From positions 124,001 through 188,000 of the forward strand of contig NZ_JAPDPF010000005.1 in assembly GCF_026283925.1 (NCBI RefSeq): 64,000 nt of DNA. The letters are read 5' to 3'. Each line of letters begins with the position of its first letter. Positions within the stretch are counted from its first letter, which is position 1. Positions 1-7,099 of this stretch are shown here, in pieces. Source of the DNA: Dyella halodurans. GTDB taxonomy: Bacteria; Pseudomonadota; Gammaproteobacteria; Xanthomonadales; Rhodanobacteraceae. The notes below the pieces were generated by a model that saw only the letters and a list, made by a program, of their open reading frames with translations, ran no database searches and had not been told where the DNA came from. The translations under genes and the position numbers were made by a program.

Positions 1-307
1 AGCGCGCCACGTTGGCCGCGCAAAGCTGTGGGTCCTCGCTATAGCCGCCCTCGACATCGACCGTCACGGGGACGTCGACCGCGGCGGCAATGCGAGCAAC
101 GATGAACTCGACCGAGGCGAACGGCATCGACTCGCCATCGCCATAGCCCTGCGCCGCGGCCACGGCCCAGCTGCCCGTCGCGATCGCAGGCGAGCCCGCG
201 TCGGCAATGGCCTTGGCGCTGCCGGCATCCCAGGCGTTGTACAGGATCAGAGGGCGGTCTTTGACGTGGAGGGAAGCGAACAACTTGGCGCGTTCTTGCT
301 GCTGCAT
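1..307 (-). CDS. Isocitrate lyase/PEP mutase superfamily enzyme, N-terminal part only
   Basis: The first 102 residues of a protein whose 3' part lies outside the window. The segment LILYNAWDAGSAKAIADAG (residues 20-38) and the TVDVEGGY motif (residues 82-89) are typical of the phosphoenolpyruvate mutase/isocitrate lyase superfamily, where the acidic loop helps bind the catalytic Mg ion. The start at 307 is preceded by AAGGAG at good distance. Members cleave or form C-C or C-P bonds in 2-hydroxy or oxo acids. The exact substrate cannot be told from this fragment. It runs in the same direction as the next gene and only about 38 bp from it, so the two may be co-transcribed. Confidence 0.85.
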   Translation of the reverse strand, partial: MQQQERAKLFASLHVKDRPLILYNAWDAGSAKAIADAGSPAIATGSWAVAAAQGYGDGESMPFASVEFIVARIAAAVDVPVTVDVEGGYSEDPQLCAANVAR

Positions 308-345
308 GTCATATCTCCTTGGGTGCTTGGATAGAGCCGGGTGGA

Positions 346-1350
346 TCAGATCGCATGAAGCGCGAACGTCAGGTGTTCGGGCCCGAAGGCGCGAAGAAAG
401 TCGTGGGCATCGAAGGCCTGCCCCAGGGTGAGGGCACCGCTTCGATTGAATGAGGAGTCGAGCAGGCGTGCAGCCGCCTCGACCACGAGAGGTGCGGTCA
501 CCGCGTAAATGTCTTGTCCGTGAGCCACGGCGCGGCGGGTACCCTCGCGGTCACGTGCGACCACCTCGATGACGAATTTCTGTGCCGATCGCCCCTGCGT
601 ATCGATGGCCACCGGCTGGGGTGTTGCCGCGTCGCGGATTTCGCTTAGAGACGCCGCGTTGAGATAGGCGCGCAGGTTGCGCACGTGCAGATGGCGCGAG
701 ATGGTGATGATCTCGCTGAAAGGCATCTGCTCCATGTCCTGCACGCCATGCGGCGCATCGAACGTCCATGCGGTCTTCGGTGCCGGCATCGCCATGGGCA
801 CCAGACGGCCATGCTCGACCACCACGCGTGGTACCCGATTGCGCTCGCCGGTCTGACGCGTTCCCTTGGTCGGCCACCAGTGATCGAGCGCAATAGCCAC
901 GGTCATGTCATCGACCGGCTGATCGCCAACCAGTGCGCTGGCCAGCAGATCCGCAAGGCCGCCGTAAAAACCCGCTGCGGGGATGATGGCAACGCCCGCA
1001 GCGCGGGCGCGCTCGTCATAGCGTTCGAAGGTGGAGAGCGCGCTGGCTTGTTCTGCCGTGACATCGATGTAGGCGCAACCCGCCCTCAAGGCAGCTTCCA
1101 CGACAGGCGGCGCCGTATCCAGGAACGGGCCGGCGCAGTTGATGACGACCGCGCAGCCGGCGAACGCCCGCTCGAGGGCCGCCGCATCGTCGATCGCGGC
1201 CAGCCTGGCCGGCACGCCCGCCGGGACGCGTGATACATCGCGGCCCACTGCCACCACCGGCAGACCACGACGCAAAAGCTCAGCGATGACGAAGGCCCCC
1301 GTATGGCCCGAGGCGCCATAGACGGCGACGGCAGTGTGGTTGCTGACCAT
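346..1350 (-). CDS. Saccharopine dehydrogenase-like NAD(P)-binding oxidoreductase
   Basis: A 334-aa protein with an N-terminal Rossmann fold. The dinucleotide-binding loop GASGHTG is at residues 12-18, followed by a segment with INCAGPF typical of the saccharopine dehydrogenase/trans-acting enoyl reductase group. No signal peptide is seen, so it is probably cytoplasmic. GGGAGGAC stands just upstream of the start. It is transcribed divergently from the TetR regulator at 1416, with a doubled palindromic operator between them, so it is very probably the regulator's target. Substrate unknown; other members act on lysine-pathway intermediates, lipids or xenobiotics. Confidence 0.8.
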   Translation of the reverse strand: MVSNHTAVAVYGASGHTGAFVIAELLRRGLPVVAVGRDVSRVPAGVPARLAAIDDAAALERAFAGCAVVINCAGPFLDTAPPVVEAALRAGCAYIDVTAEQASALSTFERYDERARAAGVAIIPAAGFYGGLADLLASALVGDQPVDDMTVAIALDHWWPTKGTRQTGERNRVPRVVVEHGRLVPMAMPAPKTAWTFDAPHGVQDMEQMPFSEIITISRHLHVRNLRAYLNAASLSEIRDAATPQPVAIDTQGRSAQKFVIEVVARDREGTRRAVAHGQDIYAVTAPLVVEAAARLLDSSFNRSGALTLGQAFDAHDFLRAFGPEHLTFALHAI

Positions 1351-1369
1351 GATGATGTCCTCCCAGGAC

Positions 1370-1415
1370 GATACAGACCTGTCTGTTCTTGTAACGCTAC
1401 AGAACGGTCTGTATC
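1370..1415. promoter_or_regulatory. Doubled palindromic operator between the dehydrogenase and tetR
   Basis: Two copies of a 14-bp palindrome lie 26 bp apart: ACAGACCTGTCTGT at 1373-1386 (arms perfect) and ACAGAACGGTCTGT at 1399-1412 (one arm mismatch). The outermost decamers GATACAGACC (1370-1379) and GGTCTGTATC (1406-1415) are also exact inverted repeats. The right copy abuts the tetR start codon. This is the usual layout of an autoregulatory TetR-family operator. Confidence 0.75.
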
Positions 1416-2060
1416 ATGTCAACACCAAGTCGACCTGCTGCCCCCATGACTACGCACTCATCCGGCAAAACCCCCAAGGCACACGGTGTCGAAGCCTTGG
1501 ACGTGCGCGAGAGAATCCTGGAGTGCGCGTCCAGCCTTTTTTACCGGCAAGGCGTCCGTGCCGTAGGCGTCGACCTGGTGGTCGAGCAGGCCGGCGTGGC
1601 CAAGACGAGCCTGTACCGACATTTCCGCACCAAGGACGACCTGGTCGTCGCCTTCCTGGAACGCGAGGACGTGGATTTCTGGGCGACCTGGGATGAGGTG
1701 GCGGCCGCGCACGCCAGTGATCCGGTCGGCGAGCTGGCGGCCCATATGCGCTGGATCGGCGAGCGGCTGTCGCGTTCGAACTATCGCGGTTGCCCGCAGA
1801 TCAATGTCGCGGCCGAATTCCCGGAGCAGGACCATCCGGCGCGACAGGTGGCACGCGCCCACATGCACCGACTTCGTTCACGCCTGGATGGCATCGCGCG
1901 GCGGCTCGAGGTGGCCAAGCCGGAGATCCTGGCTGCGCAGCTGGCCTTGTTGGTCAATGGTGCCTTCGTCAGCTCGGACCTGCTGGTATCCGACGATGCG
2001 ACGCAAGTCCTGCAGAGGTCGGCGCGTGCGCTGGTCGAGGCTGCGCGCTCAGCCGGGTAG
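1416..2060 (+). CDS. TetR/AcrR family transcriptional regulator
   Basis: A 214-aa one-component regulator. The N-terminal DNA-binding domain spans about residues 31-78, with the helix-turn-helix around VVEQAGVAKTSLYRHF (residues 55-70) followed by TKDDL. The remaining all-helical part is the ligand-binding/dimerisation domain. The ATG at 1416 directly touches the palindrome and has no Shine-Dalgarno sequence; an alternative start at 1446 (MTTHSSG) would leave the same DNA-binding domain. It probably represses itself and the divergent dehydrogenase gene. Ligand unknown. Confidence 0.9.
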   Translation: MSTPSRPAAPMTTHSSGKTPKAHGVEALDVRERILECASSLFYRQGVRAVGVDLVVEQAGVAKTSLYRHFRTKDDLVVAFLEREDVDFWATWDEVAAAHASDPVGELAAHMRWIGERLSRSNYRGCPQINVAAEFPEQDHPARQVARAHMHRLRSRLDGIARRLEVAKPEILAAQLALLVNGAFVSSDLLVSDDATQVLQRSARALVEAARSAG

Positions 2061-2182
2061 TCGTTGCATCATGAAGATCGGCTGCATCTACGAGAATTCA
2101 ATTTCCCGCTGAGATGGTCCCTGGGCTTGAACTGCAGAGCTAGTTTCGGCCGTCCAAACATCACGCATTCCGCATCCGGCTA

Positions 2183-2203
2183 CCCTGCTCGCAAAGAGCA
2201 GGG
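2183..2203. terminator. Hairpin between convergent tetR and M13 peptidase genes
   Basis: CCCTGCTC and GAGCAGGG form a perfect 8-bp stem around a GCAAA loop in the space between two convergent genes. There is no clear T-run, so termination is likely but not certain. Confidence 0.45.
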
Positions 2204-2235
2204 CAGCCAGGTGCCTGGAGCCGATCAGTAACCGA

Positions 2236-4308
2236 TCACCAGATACGAACCCGCTCGGCGGGAGCGATATACAGCTTGTCGCCGGGCTGGATGCCGAAGG
2301 CCTGATACCAGGCATCGATATTGCGGACGGGCCCGTTGACGCGGAAGGCGCGCGGCGAATGCGGATCGCTGGTGACCTGGCGACGGATCGCATCGTCGGT
2401 CAGCTTGCCGCGCCATGCCTGCGCCCAGCCAAGGAACACGCGCTGGTCGCCGCTCAGTCCATCGATCACGGGTGCGGGCTTGCCGTGCAGCGACGCGTGA
2501 TAGGCGTCCAGCGCCAAGGTGAGGCCGCCCAGGTCGGCAATGTTCTCGCCCATGGTCAGGTCGCCGTTGATATGCACGCCGGGCAGCGGTTCGAAGGCCG
2601 AATATTGCGCACCGAGTTGCTTGGCGCGCTGCTCGAACGCCTTGGCGTCGGCTTCGGTCCACCAGTCGCGCAGGGCGCCATCGGCATCAATCTTGCGCCC
2701 CTCGTCGTCGAAGCCATGGGTGAGCTCATGGCCAATGACGCCGCCGATGGCGCCGTAGTTGATCGCTGGATCGGCGTTCGGATCGAAGATCGGCGGCTGC
2801 AGGATGGCCGCGGGAAAGACGATGTCGCGCAGCGAGCCGTTGTACGCATCGTTGGTCTGCGGCGACATGCTCCAGTCGCTGCGATCCACCGGACCGTTGA
2901 GGCGATCCACGTAGAACGTCCAGTCCGCCTGCGCCGCGCGCAACACGTTGCCGACCAGGTCGTCGCTGCGCACGTCCACCTTGGAGTAGTCGCGCGGGTG
3001 ATCGGGGTAGCCGACCTTGATGGTGTACGTATCCAGTTTGCGTAGTGCTTCCTGGCGCGTCTGCGGGCCCATCCAGTCGAGCTTTTCGATGCGCAGGCGA
3101 TACGCGGCCTTGAGGTTGGCCACCAGCTCCTCGATCTTGGTCTTTGACGAGGCCGGGAAATATTTGTCCGTATACAGCTGGCCAACGCCCCAGCTCAGGT
3201 TGCCGAAGCAGTCCAGCCGTTCGCCAACGCCGCAGTCGCCGCCCGATACGGCCTGGACGCCGCGTTTCCAGCGCGCCGACATCTCCTTCTGGCCGGACAG
3301 CGTCTTGTTGTGCATCTCGAAGTACGCGTCCTGGAACGGCTGGGACAGGTAGAACGCGGCATTGTCGGCAATGCGTGCGGCCTGCCAGGCCTGGATCGTC
3401 GCCACCGGTGTATGCGCATACAGTTCAGTGAGTTTCGGGATCGCGGTTTTTTCGCCGACCACGATGCGCTTGAGGTCGCCAAGCTGCGCCGACTTCAAGT
3501 AAGCGGACCAGTCGAAGCCCGGCGCCAGCTTGTGCAGGTCGGCCACGCTCATCGGGTTGTACATGGCAACGGGATCGCGCTGTTCGACCTTGCTCCAGCT
3601 GGCTTGCGCAATGGCGGTCTCAAAGGCCACGACGTCCTGCGCGGCCGCCTCGGGCTGCGGCCAGCCGGCTAGTGTGAGCAGCTGGGCGACGTAAGCCTGG
3701 TAGGCCGCCTTCTGCTTGGCGAATTCCGGTTTGAGGTAGTAGTCACGATCCGGCAGGCCAAGCCCGGCCTGGGTGACGTAAACCGCATAGTGCTTGGTGT
3801 CCTTGAGGTCCACGTCGAACACCAGATTGAACAGGGCGCCTTCGAAATCGACGTTGGTGCGGCCCATCAGCGCGGCCTGCGCATCGCGCGTGCCGGCCTT
3901 GCGCACGGCATCGAGCTGCGGCGCGATGGCCTTGGCGCCGAGCGCGGCGATGCGCGCCTCGTCCATGAAGGACTGATAGAACGCTCCCACCTTGCCGTCC
4001 AGCGAGGTCGGCGAAGCATGGCCATGTGCCGCCGCCTCCATGATGTCATGCAGGCGTTGCTGGGTGAGGTCGGTCATCGCCAGTCGCAGGCTTACGGCCG
4101 GCTTGTCAGCGGGAATCGGCGTGTTGTCCAGCCAGGTGCCATTGGCGTAGCGGAAAAAGTCGTTGCCCGGCCTGGTCGCCATCTGGGCGCCTGCCTGATC
4201 GAAGCCCCAGCTGCCGTACTGCGGCTTGGCGCTGGCCGGGTCGGCGGCGTAGGCCGTTCCCATGATCAAGGCACTCAAGCAAGCGAACGCGAGAATCCTG
4301 CTGCGCAT
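2236..4308 (-). CDS. M13 family (neprilysin-like) zinc metallopeptidase, exported
   Basis: A 690-aa protein with a signal peptide (residues 1-21, ending GTAYA). The zinc site is HELTH at residues 527-531, with the third ligand in ENIADLGG (Glu588). NDAY at 486-489 corresponds to the substrate-holding NAFY motif of neprilysins. The C-terminus ends in RVRIW, close to the family's usual CxVW end. Full length for the family. It should cleave short peptides in the periplasm or outside the cell. A short Cys-containing insert (Cys359, Cys367) may form a local disulfide. It appears monocistronic. Confidence 0.95.
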   Translation of the reverse strand: MRSRILAFACLSALIMGTAYAADPASAKPQYGSWGFDQAGAQMATRPGNDFFRYANGTWLDNTPIPADKPAVSLRLAMTDLTQQRLHDIMEAAAHGHASPTSLDGKVGAFYQSFMDEARIAALGAKAIAPQLDAVRKAGTRDAQAALMGRTNVDFEGALFNLVFDVDLKDTKHYAVYVTQAGLGLPDRDYYLKPEFAKQKAAYQAYVAQLLTLAGWPQPEAAAQDVVAFETAIAQASWSKVEQRDPVAMYNPMSVADLHKLAPGFDWSAYLKSAQLGDLKRIVVGEKTAIPKLTELYAHTPVATIQAWQAARIADNAAFYLSQPFQDAYFEMHNKTLSGQKEMSARWKRGVQAVSGGDCGVGERLDCFGNLSWGVGQLYTDKYFPASSKTKIEELVANLKAAYRLRIEKLDWMGPQTRQEALRKLDTYTIKVGYPDHPRDYSKVDVRSDDLVGNVLRAAQADWTFYVDRLNGPVDRSDWSMSPQTNDAYNGSLRDIVFPAAILQPPIFDPNADPAINYGAIGGVIGHELTHGFDDEGRKIDADGALRDWWTEADAKAFEQRAKQLGAQYSAFEPLPGVHINGDLTMGENIADLGGLTLALDAYHASLHGKPAPVIDGLSGDQRVFLGWAQAWRGKLTDDAIRRQVTSDPHSPRAFRVNGPVRNIDAWYQAFGIQPGDKLYIAPAERVRIW

Positions 4309-4426
4309 AACCCCTCCGGTCGTGAATGACGTCGGCGGATACTCTCATTTCCAGGCCGGCGGACCAGTGCTGGAAGTTGCAGCCTTCGAACGGATCGCAG
4401 CGGGATGGCCGGCGGCCACCTACGCC

Positions 4427-4452
4427 AACGGCCCGGATTGAGCCGGGCCGTT
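4427..4452. terminator. Perfect 10-bp stem hairpin
   Basis: AACGGCCCGG and CCGGGCCGTT pair perfectly around a 6-nt loop. It lies 3' of the 118-aa gene (which ends at 4542) and 5' of the M13 gene on the same strand. No long T-run follows, but the stem strength fits a terminator or an mRNA-end structure. Confidence 0.5.
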
Positions 4453-4484
4453 GATGGTATCCACATTGTCGGTGGGCGAGGCGA

Positions 4485-4502
4485 GTAACGCTGCAGCGTT
4501 AC
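4485..4502. repeat. Perfect 18-bp palindrome
   Basis: GTAACGCTGCAGCGTTAC reads the same on both strands and has no loop. It lies 40 bp past the stop of the 118-aa gene. It could be a protein-binding site or part of a 3' structure; nothing nearby settles which. Confidence 0.5.
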
Positions 4503-4541
4503 CGCGTCGACCATCGCCCAGGCCCGTGGCCCGCGTCCGGA

Positions 4542-4898
4542 TTACTTTTCGCGCTGCTTGTGGATGCGCTTGCTGTCCTGGTTCAGCGACTTGTTGAGGT
4601 TCTTCTGTTCGTTCTTGGTCAGGTGGCCATCGTGCTTGGCCTCGTCGGCGCTCTCGCGCTGGGCGATGTTGGCGTCCTGCTTCTCGTCATGAGCCGCCTG
4701 CTTGGCGTTGAGCTGGCCGTCGGCCACGCCGGCCTGGATGCGGTTCTGCTGGTTCTCGAGGCGCTGGTTCACTTCGTTGACGCGGGGGTGGCCCGGCACG
4801 TCCTGCGCAGCGGACTGTGCCATGGCACCTGCGCTCGCAAGCGCAGCGGCCATCGTGAAACCGATCAGGCTGAAACGCGACGTCATCTTGGTCTGCAT
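4542..4898 (-). CDS. Small exported Gln/Asn/Lys-rich protein of unknown function
   Basis: A 118-aa protein. The start at 4898 (MQTKMTSRF) was chosen because GAGGAAAAAGCC precedes it and a clear signal peptide follows (hydrophobic run to ALASAGAMAQ, about residue 28); a longer upstream open frame lacks these. The mature part is highly polar and probably helical, rich in Gln, Asn, Lys and Asp, with repeats of the kind NQRLENQQNRIQAG and NLNKSLNQDSKRIHKQ. Similar small periplasmic proteins are common in beta- and gammaproteobacteria without an assigned role. No cysteines remain in the mature part. Confidence 0.75.
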   Translation of the reverse strand: MQTKMTSRFSLIGFTMAAALASAGAMAQSAAQDVPGHPRVNEVNQRLENQQNRIQAGVADGQLNAKQAAHDEKQDANIAQRESADEAKHDGHLTKNEQKNLNKSLNQDSKRIHKQREK

Positions 4899-5350
4899 GG
4901 CTTTTTCCTCAATGTCAGGGTTAGCTGGAGCAGGGTGCACTCGCCCTTGGGGTAGAACTACCCCATGCCGTAGAGCGTGGTGCCCCTGTGGCCATCCGCA
5001 AGTCGGGTGGCACAGGCGGAAGAACGGTGCCCGGCATGGCTGGTTGACCCGTTTCATGCGCTTGCACTGTTTTGTTCAGCGGAAAGTGGGGATTGTCGAT
5101 GTGATCGTCAGTCATGCGAAAGCGAATGCCCGTTGAAGCCCGTTTCTATCGACCCGTGGAGATTTTGGCCGTCTTTTTCCCATACCGTCGGCAGACTGAA
5201 ATTTTTGTATTTCGCTTCGTCGTCCGGGCGGACTTCACGAAAATTGAAGGTCTGTGCGGCGCAGCAGGAAGGATCCGATACGACCATGGCGTCACGGCCG
5301 ACTGCAGTAATCTCCTCCAGCATCGTCACCAGCGTCCGGGAGCACGTGGC
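4899..5350. other. 452-bp region without a confident gene
   Basis: Holds the promoter side of the 118-aa gene and a stretch that is less GC-rich than its surroundings (about 5100-5280). A minus-strand open frame at 5108-5329 is described separately as a weak candidate. No repeats or RNA structures were recognised. Confidence 0.4.
5108..5329 (-). CDS. Possible small protein, weak candidate
   Basis: An open frame of 73 codons with a GTG start, or an internal ATG giving MVVSDPSCCAAQTFNFREV. Its composition looks more protein-like than the usual antisense frames of this genome (mixed polar and hydrophobic residues, no Arg/Pro runs), and it sits in a less GC-rich stretch. No domain is recognised and no strong ribosome binding site is visible for the ATG. 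It may be a real small gene, a remnant, or chance. Confidence 0.2.
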   Translation of the reverse strand: MTMLEEITAVGRDAMVVSDPSCCAAQTFNFREVRPDDEAKYKNFSLPTVWEKDGQNLHGSIETGFNGHSLSHD

Positions 5351-5644
5351 ATGCGCGCGCCAACAGGTTCAGTGGTCGGCTTGTGCTCGGCCTCCGCCAC
5401 GCTGTGTGCCATGGGCATGGCGTTCCTCGCTTACTGGGGCGTGCACGAGCCGTTGCCATGGCGTTGGCATGATGTGGTCGTCATTGCGATTGCGTTCATC
5501 GGTTTTGCCGTGTTGCTCTCGACGCCGTGGATCGCAACGACGCCGGTCGAAGATGAAAGCCCGGAGCGCATCAATGCCGCGCGGCGGACGTTCGCGATTG
5601 GCGCGGCGCTGGTGTGGCTGGCGGCCCTGGTTACGGTGCTGTGA
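5351..5644 (+). CDS. Small membrane protein, unknown function
   Basis: A 97-aa protein starting MRAPTGSVVG. Three hydrophobic stretches are visible: about residues 8-27, 38-55 and 78-96. A GGGAG-like sequence precedes the chosen start; the longer upstream open frame is polar and unlike a real N-terminus. It converges on the flavin reductase gene with 21 bp between the stops. No family recognised. Confidence 0.55.
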   Translation: MRAPTGSVVGLCSASATLCAMGMAFLAYWGVHEPLPWRWHDVVVIAIAFIGFAVLLSTPWIATTPVEDESPERINAARRTFAIGAALVWLAALVTVL

Positions 5645-5665
5645 CGACGAGCGCCATGGTGACCT

Positions 5666-6304
5666 TCATACCTCAGCCTTGAAGGTCTTGCCGAGCGCCG
5701 CGCCGCGACCGACATAGTGGCGAAAAAGATAGAACAAGGGCTGATAGCGTGCGGGATCGATGTGCTGCGTACCAGGCACGACGATGTCCTCGTGGGCGTG
5801 CACGCGCAGAACCTGCAGCTCGGCAATCACATAAGCACCAGGACCGGGGCGCCAGTCGTCGACCGGCCGTTCCACCACCAGCGTCACTCGGGCCTCGAGT
5901 TGCAGCGGACATTCGGCGATGCGTGGCGCCGACACCGCGTGCGAAGCGACGGCGTGCAGTCCGGCCAACGCAAACTTGTCGGCCTCGTGCCGGTAGCCGT
6001 TGGCCCGTTTCCAGTCGGGTACGGGATCACATCCCGTGGTCGGCGCCATGCGTTCCGTGGCCTCCTGCAGGTCTTCGCTGGCAAGGTTGAGCACGCATTC
6101 GTGCTCGCGCCGGAGGTTGGCCACGCCTTGTCCGCCGGCGGCGAGCCCGATCACCACGCGATCGGCCAGTGCCCACGCGGACGACATGGGAGTGATGTTG
6201 GTTGAGCCGTCCGCGTTGCGCGTGGTGATCAGCACGACGGGCGTACCGAAATAGAGAATCGAAGGATGGATGACGATGCTGTCGGGGGCGCGGTATGAGT
6301 CCAT
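5666..6304 (-). CDS. Flavin reductase-like domain protein
   Basis: A 212-aa protein of the flavin reductase-like split-barrel family that binds FMN. The N-terminal segment ILYFGTPVVLITTRNADGS followed by NITPMSSAW is typical. The start at 6304 (MDSYRAPDS) lies directly at the operator and the divergent ArsR gene; a longer open frame upstream runs antisense into the regulator and is rejected. It probably reduces or stores flavin for a partner oxygenase, but no monooxygenase gene is adjacent. Likely controlled by the divergent ArsR-type regulator. Confidence 0.85.
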   Translation of the reverse strand: MDSYRAPDSIVIHPSILYFGTPVVLITTRNADGSTNITPMSSAWALADRVVIGLAAGGQGVANLRREHECVLNLASEDLQEATERMAPTTGCDPVPDWKRANGYRHEADKFALAGLHAVASHAVSAPRIAECPLQLEARVTLVVERPVDDWRPGPGAYVIAELQVLRVHAHEDIVVPGTQHIDPARYQPLFYLFRHYVGRGAALGKTFKAEV

Positions 6305-6306
6305 GG

Positions 6307-6328
6307 CGACAGTGTCGGCGCTGCGACA
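6307..6328. promoter_or_regulatory. CGACA/TGTCG half-site cluster, likely ArsR operator
   Basis: Between the divergent flavin reductase and ArsR genes the sequence holds CGACA, G, TGTCG, six bases, CGACA. This makes two overlapping inverted repeats sharing the central TGTCG. Its position close to both starts fits an operator bound by the ArsR-family protein. Confidence 0.5.
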
Positions 6329-6388
6329 TGGGCGATGTTTCGTGCGCGGGCGAACTATGGGCCGACGCAGCAGCGCTAGACTGCACGC

Positions 6389-7093
6389 ATGAACGATACC
6401 GTGTCCCCCAGTCGCTATCAGCTGGCCGAGATCGGCGCCCTGCTGGCCGAGCCGGCACGTGCGGCGATGCTGCTCGCCCTGATCGATGGCACGGCACGCC
6501 CTGCCGGTGAGCTGGCGCGCGCAGCCGGCGTGGGCGCTGCAACGACGAGTGCGCACCTCAAGCGACTGCTGGAAGGCGGCCTGCTGGCGGTGCATGCGCA
6601 GGGTCGCCACAGGTATTACCGGCTGGCCAGTGACGAGGTGTCCGCCATGCTTGAAGCGCTGGCCTTGCCGCGCACGCGACCGGTGCTGCCGGTGGCCGCA
6701 GGCGTCGATGGCCCGCTGCGTCTTGCCCGCACGTGCTATCGCCATCTGGCGGGGCGGCTGGGCGTGAGCCTGTGCGAGGCGATGCTGGCGCGTGGTTACC
6801 TGCATACCGTGAGCGATGGCTTGCATCTGTTGCCCGACGGCGCGGATGCGCTGGTCGCCGCGGGGCTGGATGCGATTCCCGTGCAGGACCTGCTCAAGCT
6901 GCGTGGACGCGGTTGCCTCGACTGGAGCGAACGTCGACTGCACATCGGCGGTCCGCTGGGTGTATCGCTCACCGACACGCTGCTCAACGCAGGTTGGCTG
7001 AGGCGTCGCGCGGGCAGCCGCGCGCTACAACCCAGCAGCGACGGACTACGCCGTTTCGCCGCCTTGGGCGTGAGGCTGGATAATGACGGCTAG
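6389..7093 (+). CDS. ArsR family winged-helix regulator with long C-terminal domain
   Basis: A 234-aa protein. The N-terminal winged helix (about residues 10-95) has the ArsR pattern LAEPARAAMLLALIDG, then an AGVGAATTSAHLKRLLEGGL recognition helix and RHRYYRLA wing. The C-terminal 130 residues are longer than in metal-sensing ArsR proteins and have no CxC metal site, so it is probably not a metal sensor. It is divergent from the flavin reductase, which is likely its target. Confidence 0.88.
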   Translation: MNDTVSPSRYQLAEIGALLAEPARAAMLLALIDGTARPAGELARAAGVGAATTSAHLKRLLEGGLLAVHAQGRHRYYRLASDEVSAMLEALALPRTRPVLPVAAGVDGPLRLARTCYRHLAGRLGVSLCEAMLARGYLHTVSDGLHLLPDGADALVAAGLDAIPVQDLLKLRGRGCLDWSERRLHIGGPLGVSLTDTLLNAGWLRRRAGSRALQPSSDGLRRFAALGVRLDNDG

Positions 7094-7099
7094 GCGTGT

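Noticed and set aside
6305-6943. N-terminal extension of the flavin reductase frame by 213 codons
   Set aside because: It runs antisense through the ArsR gene and the operator; the family's normal start is at 6304.
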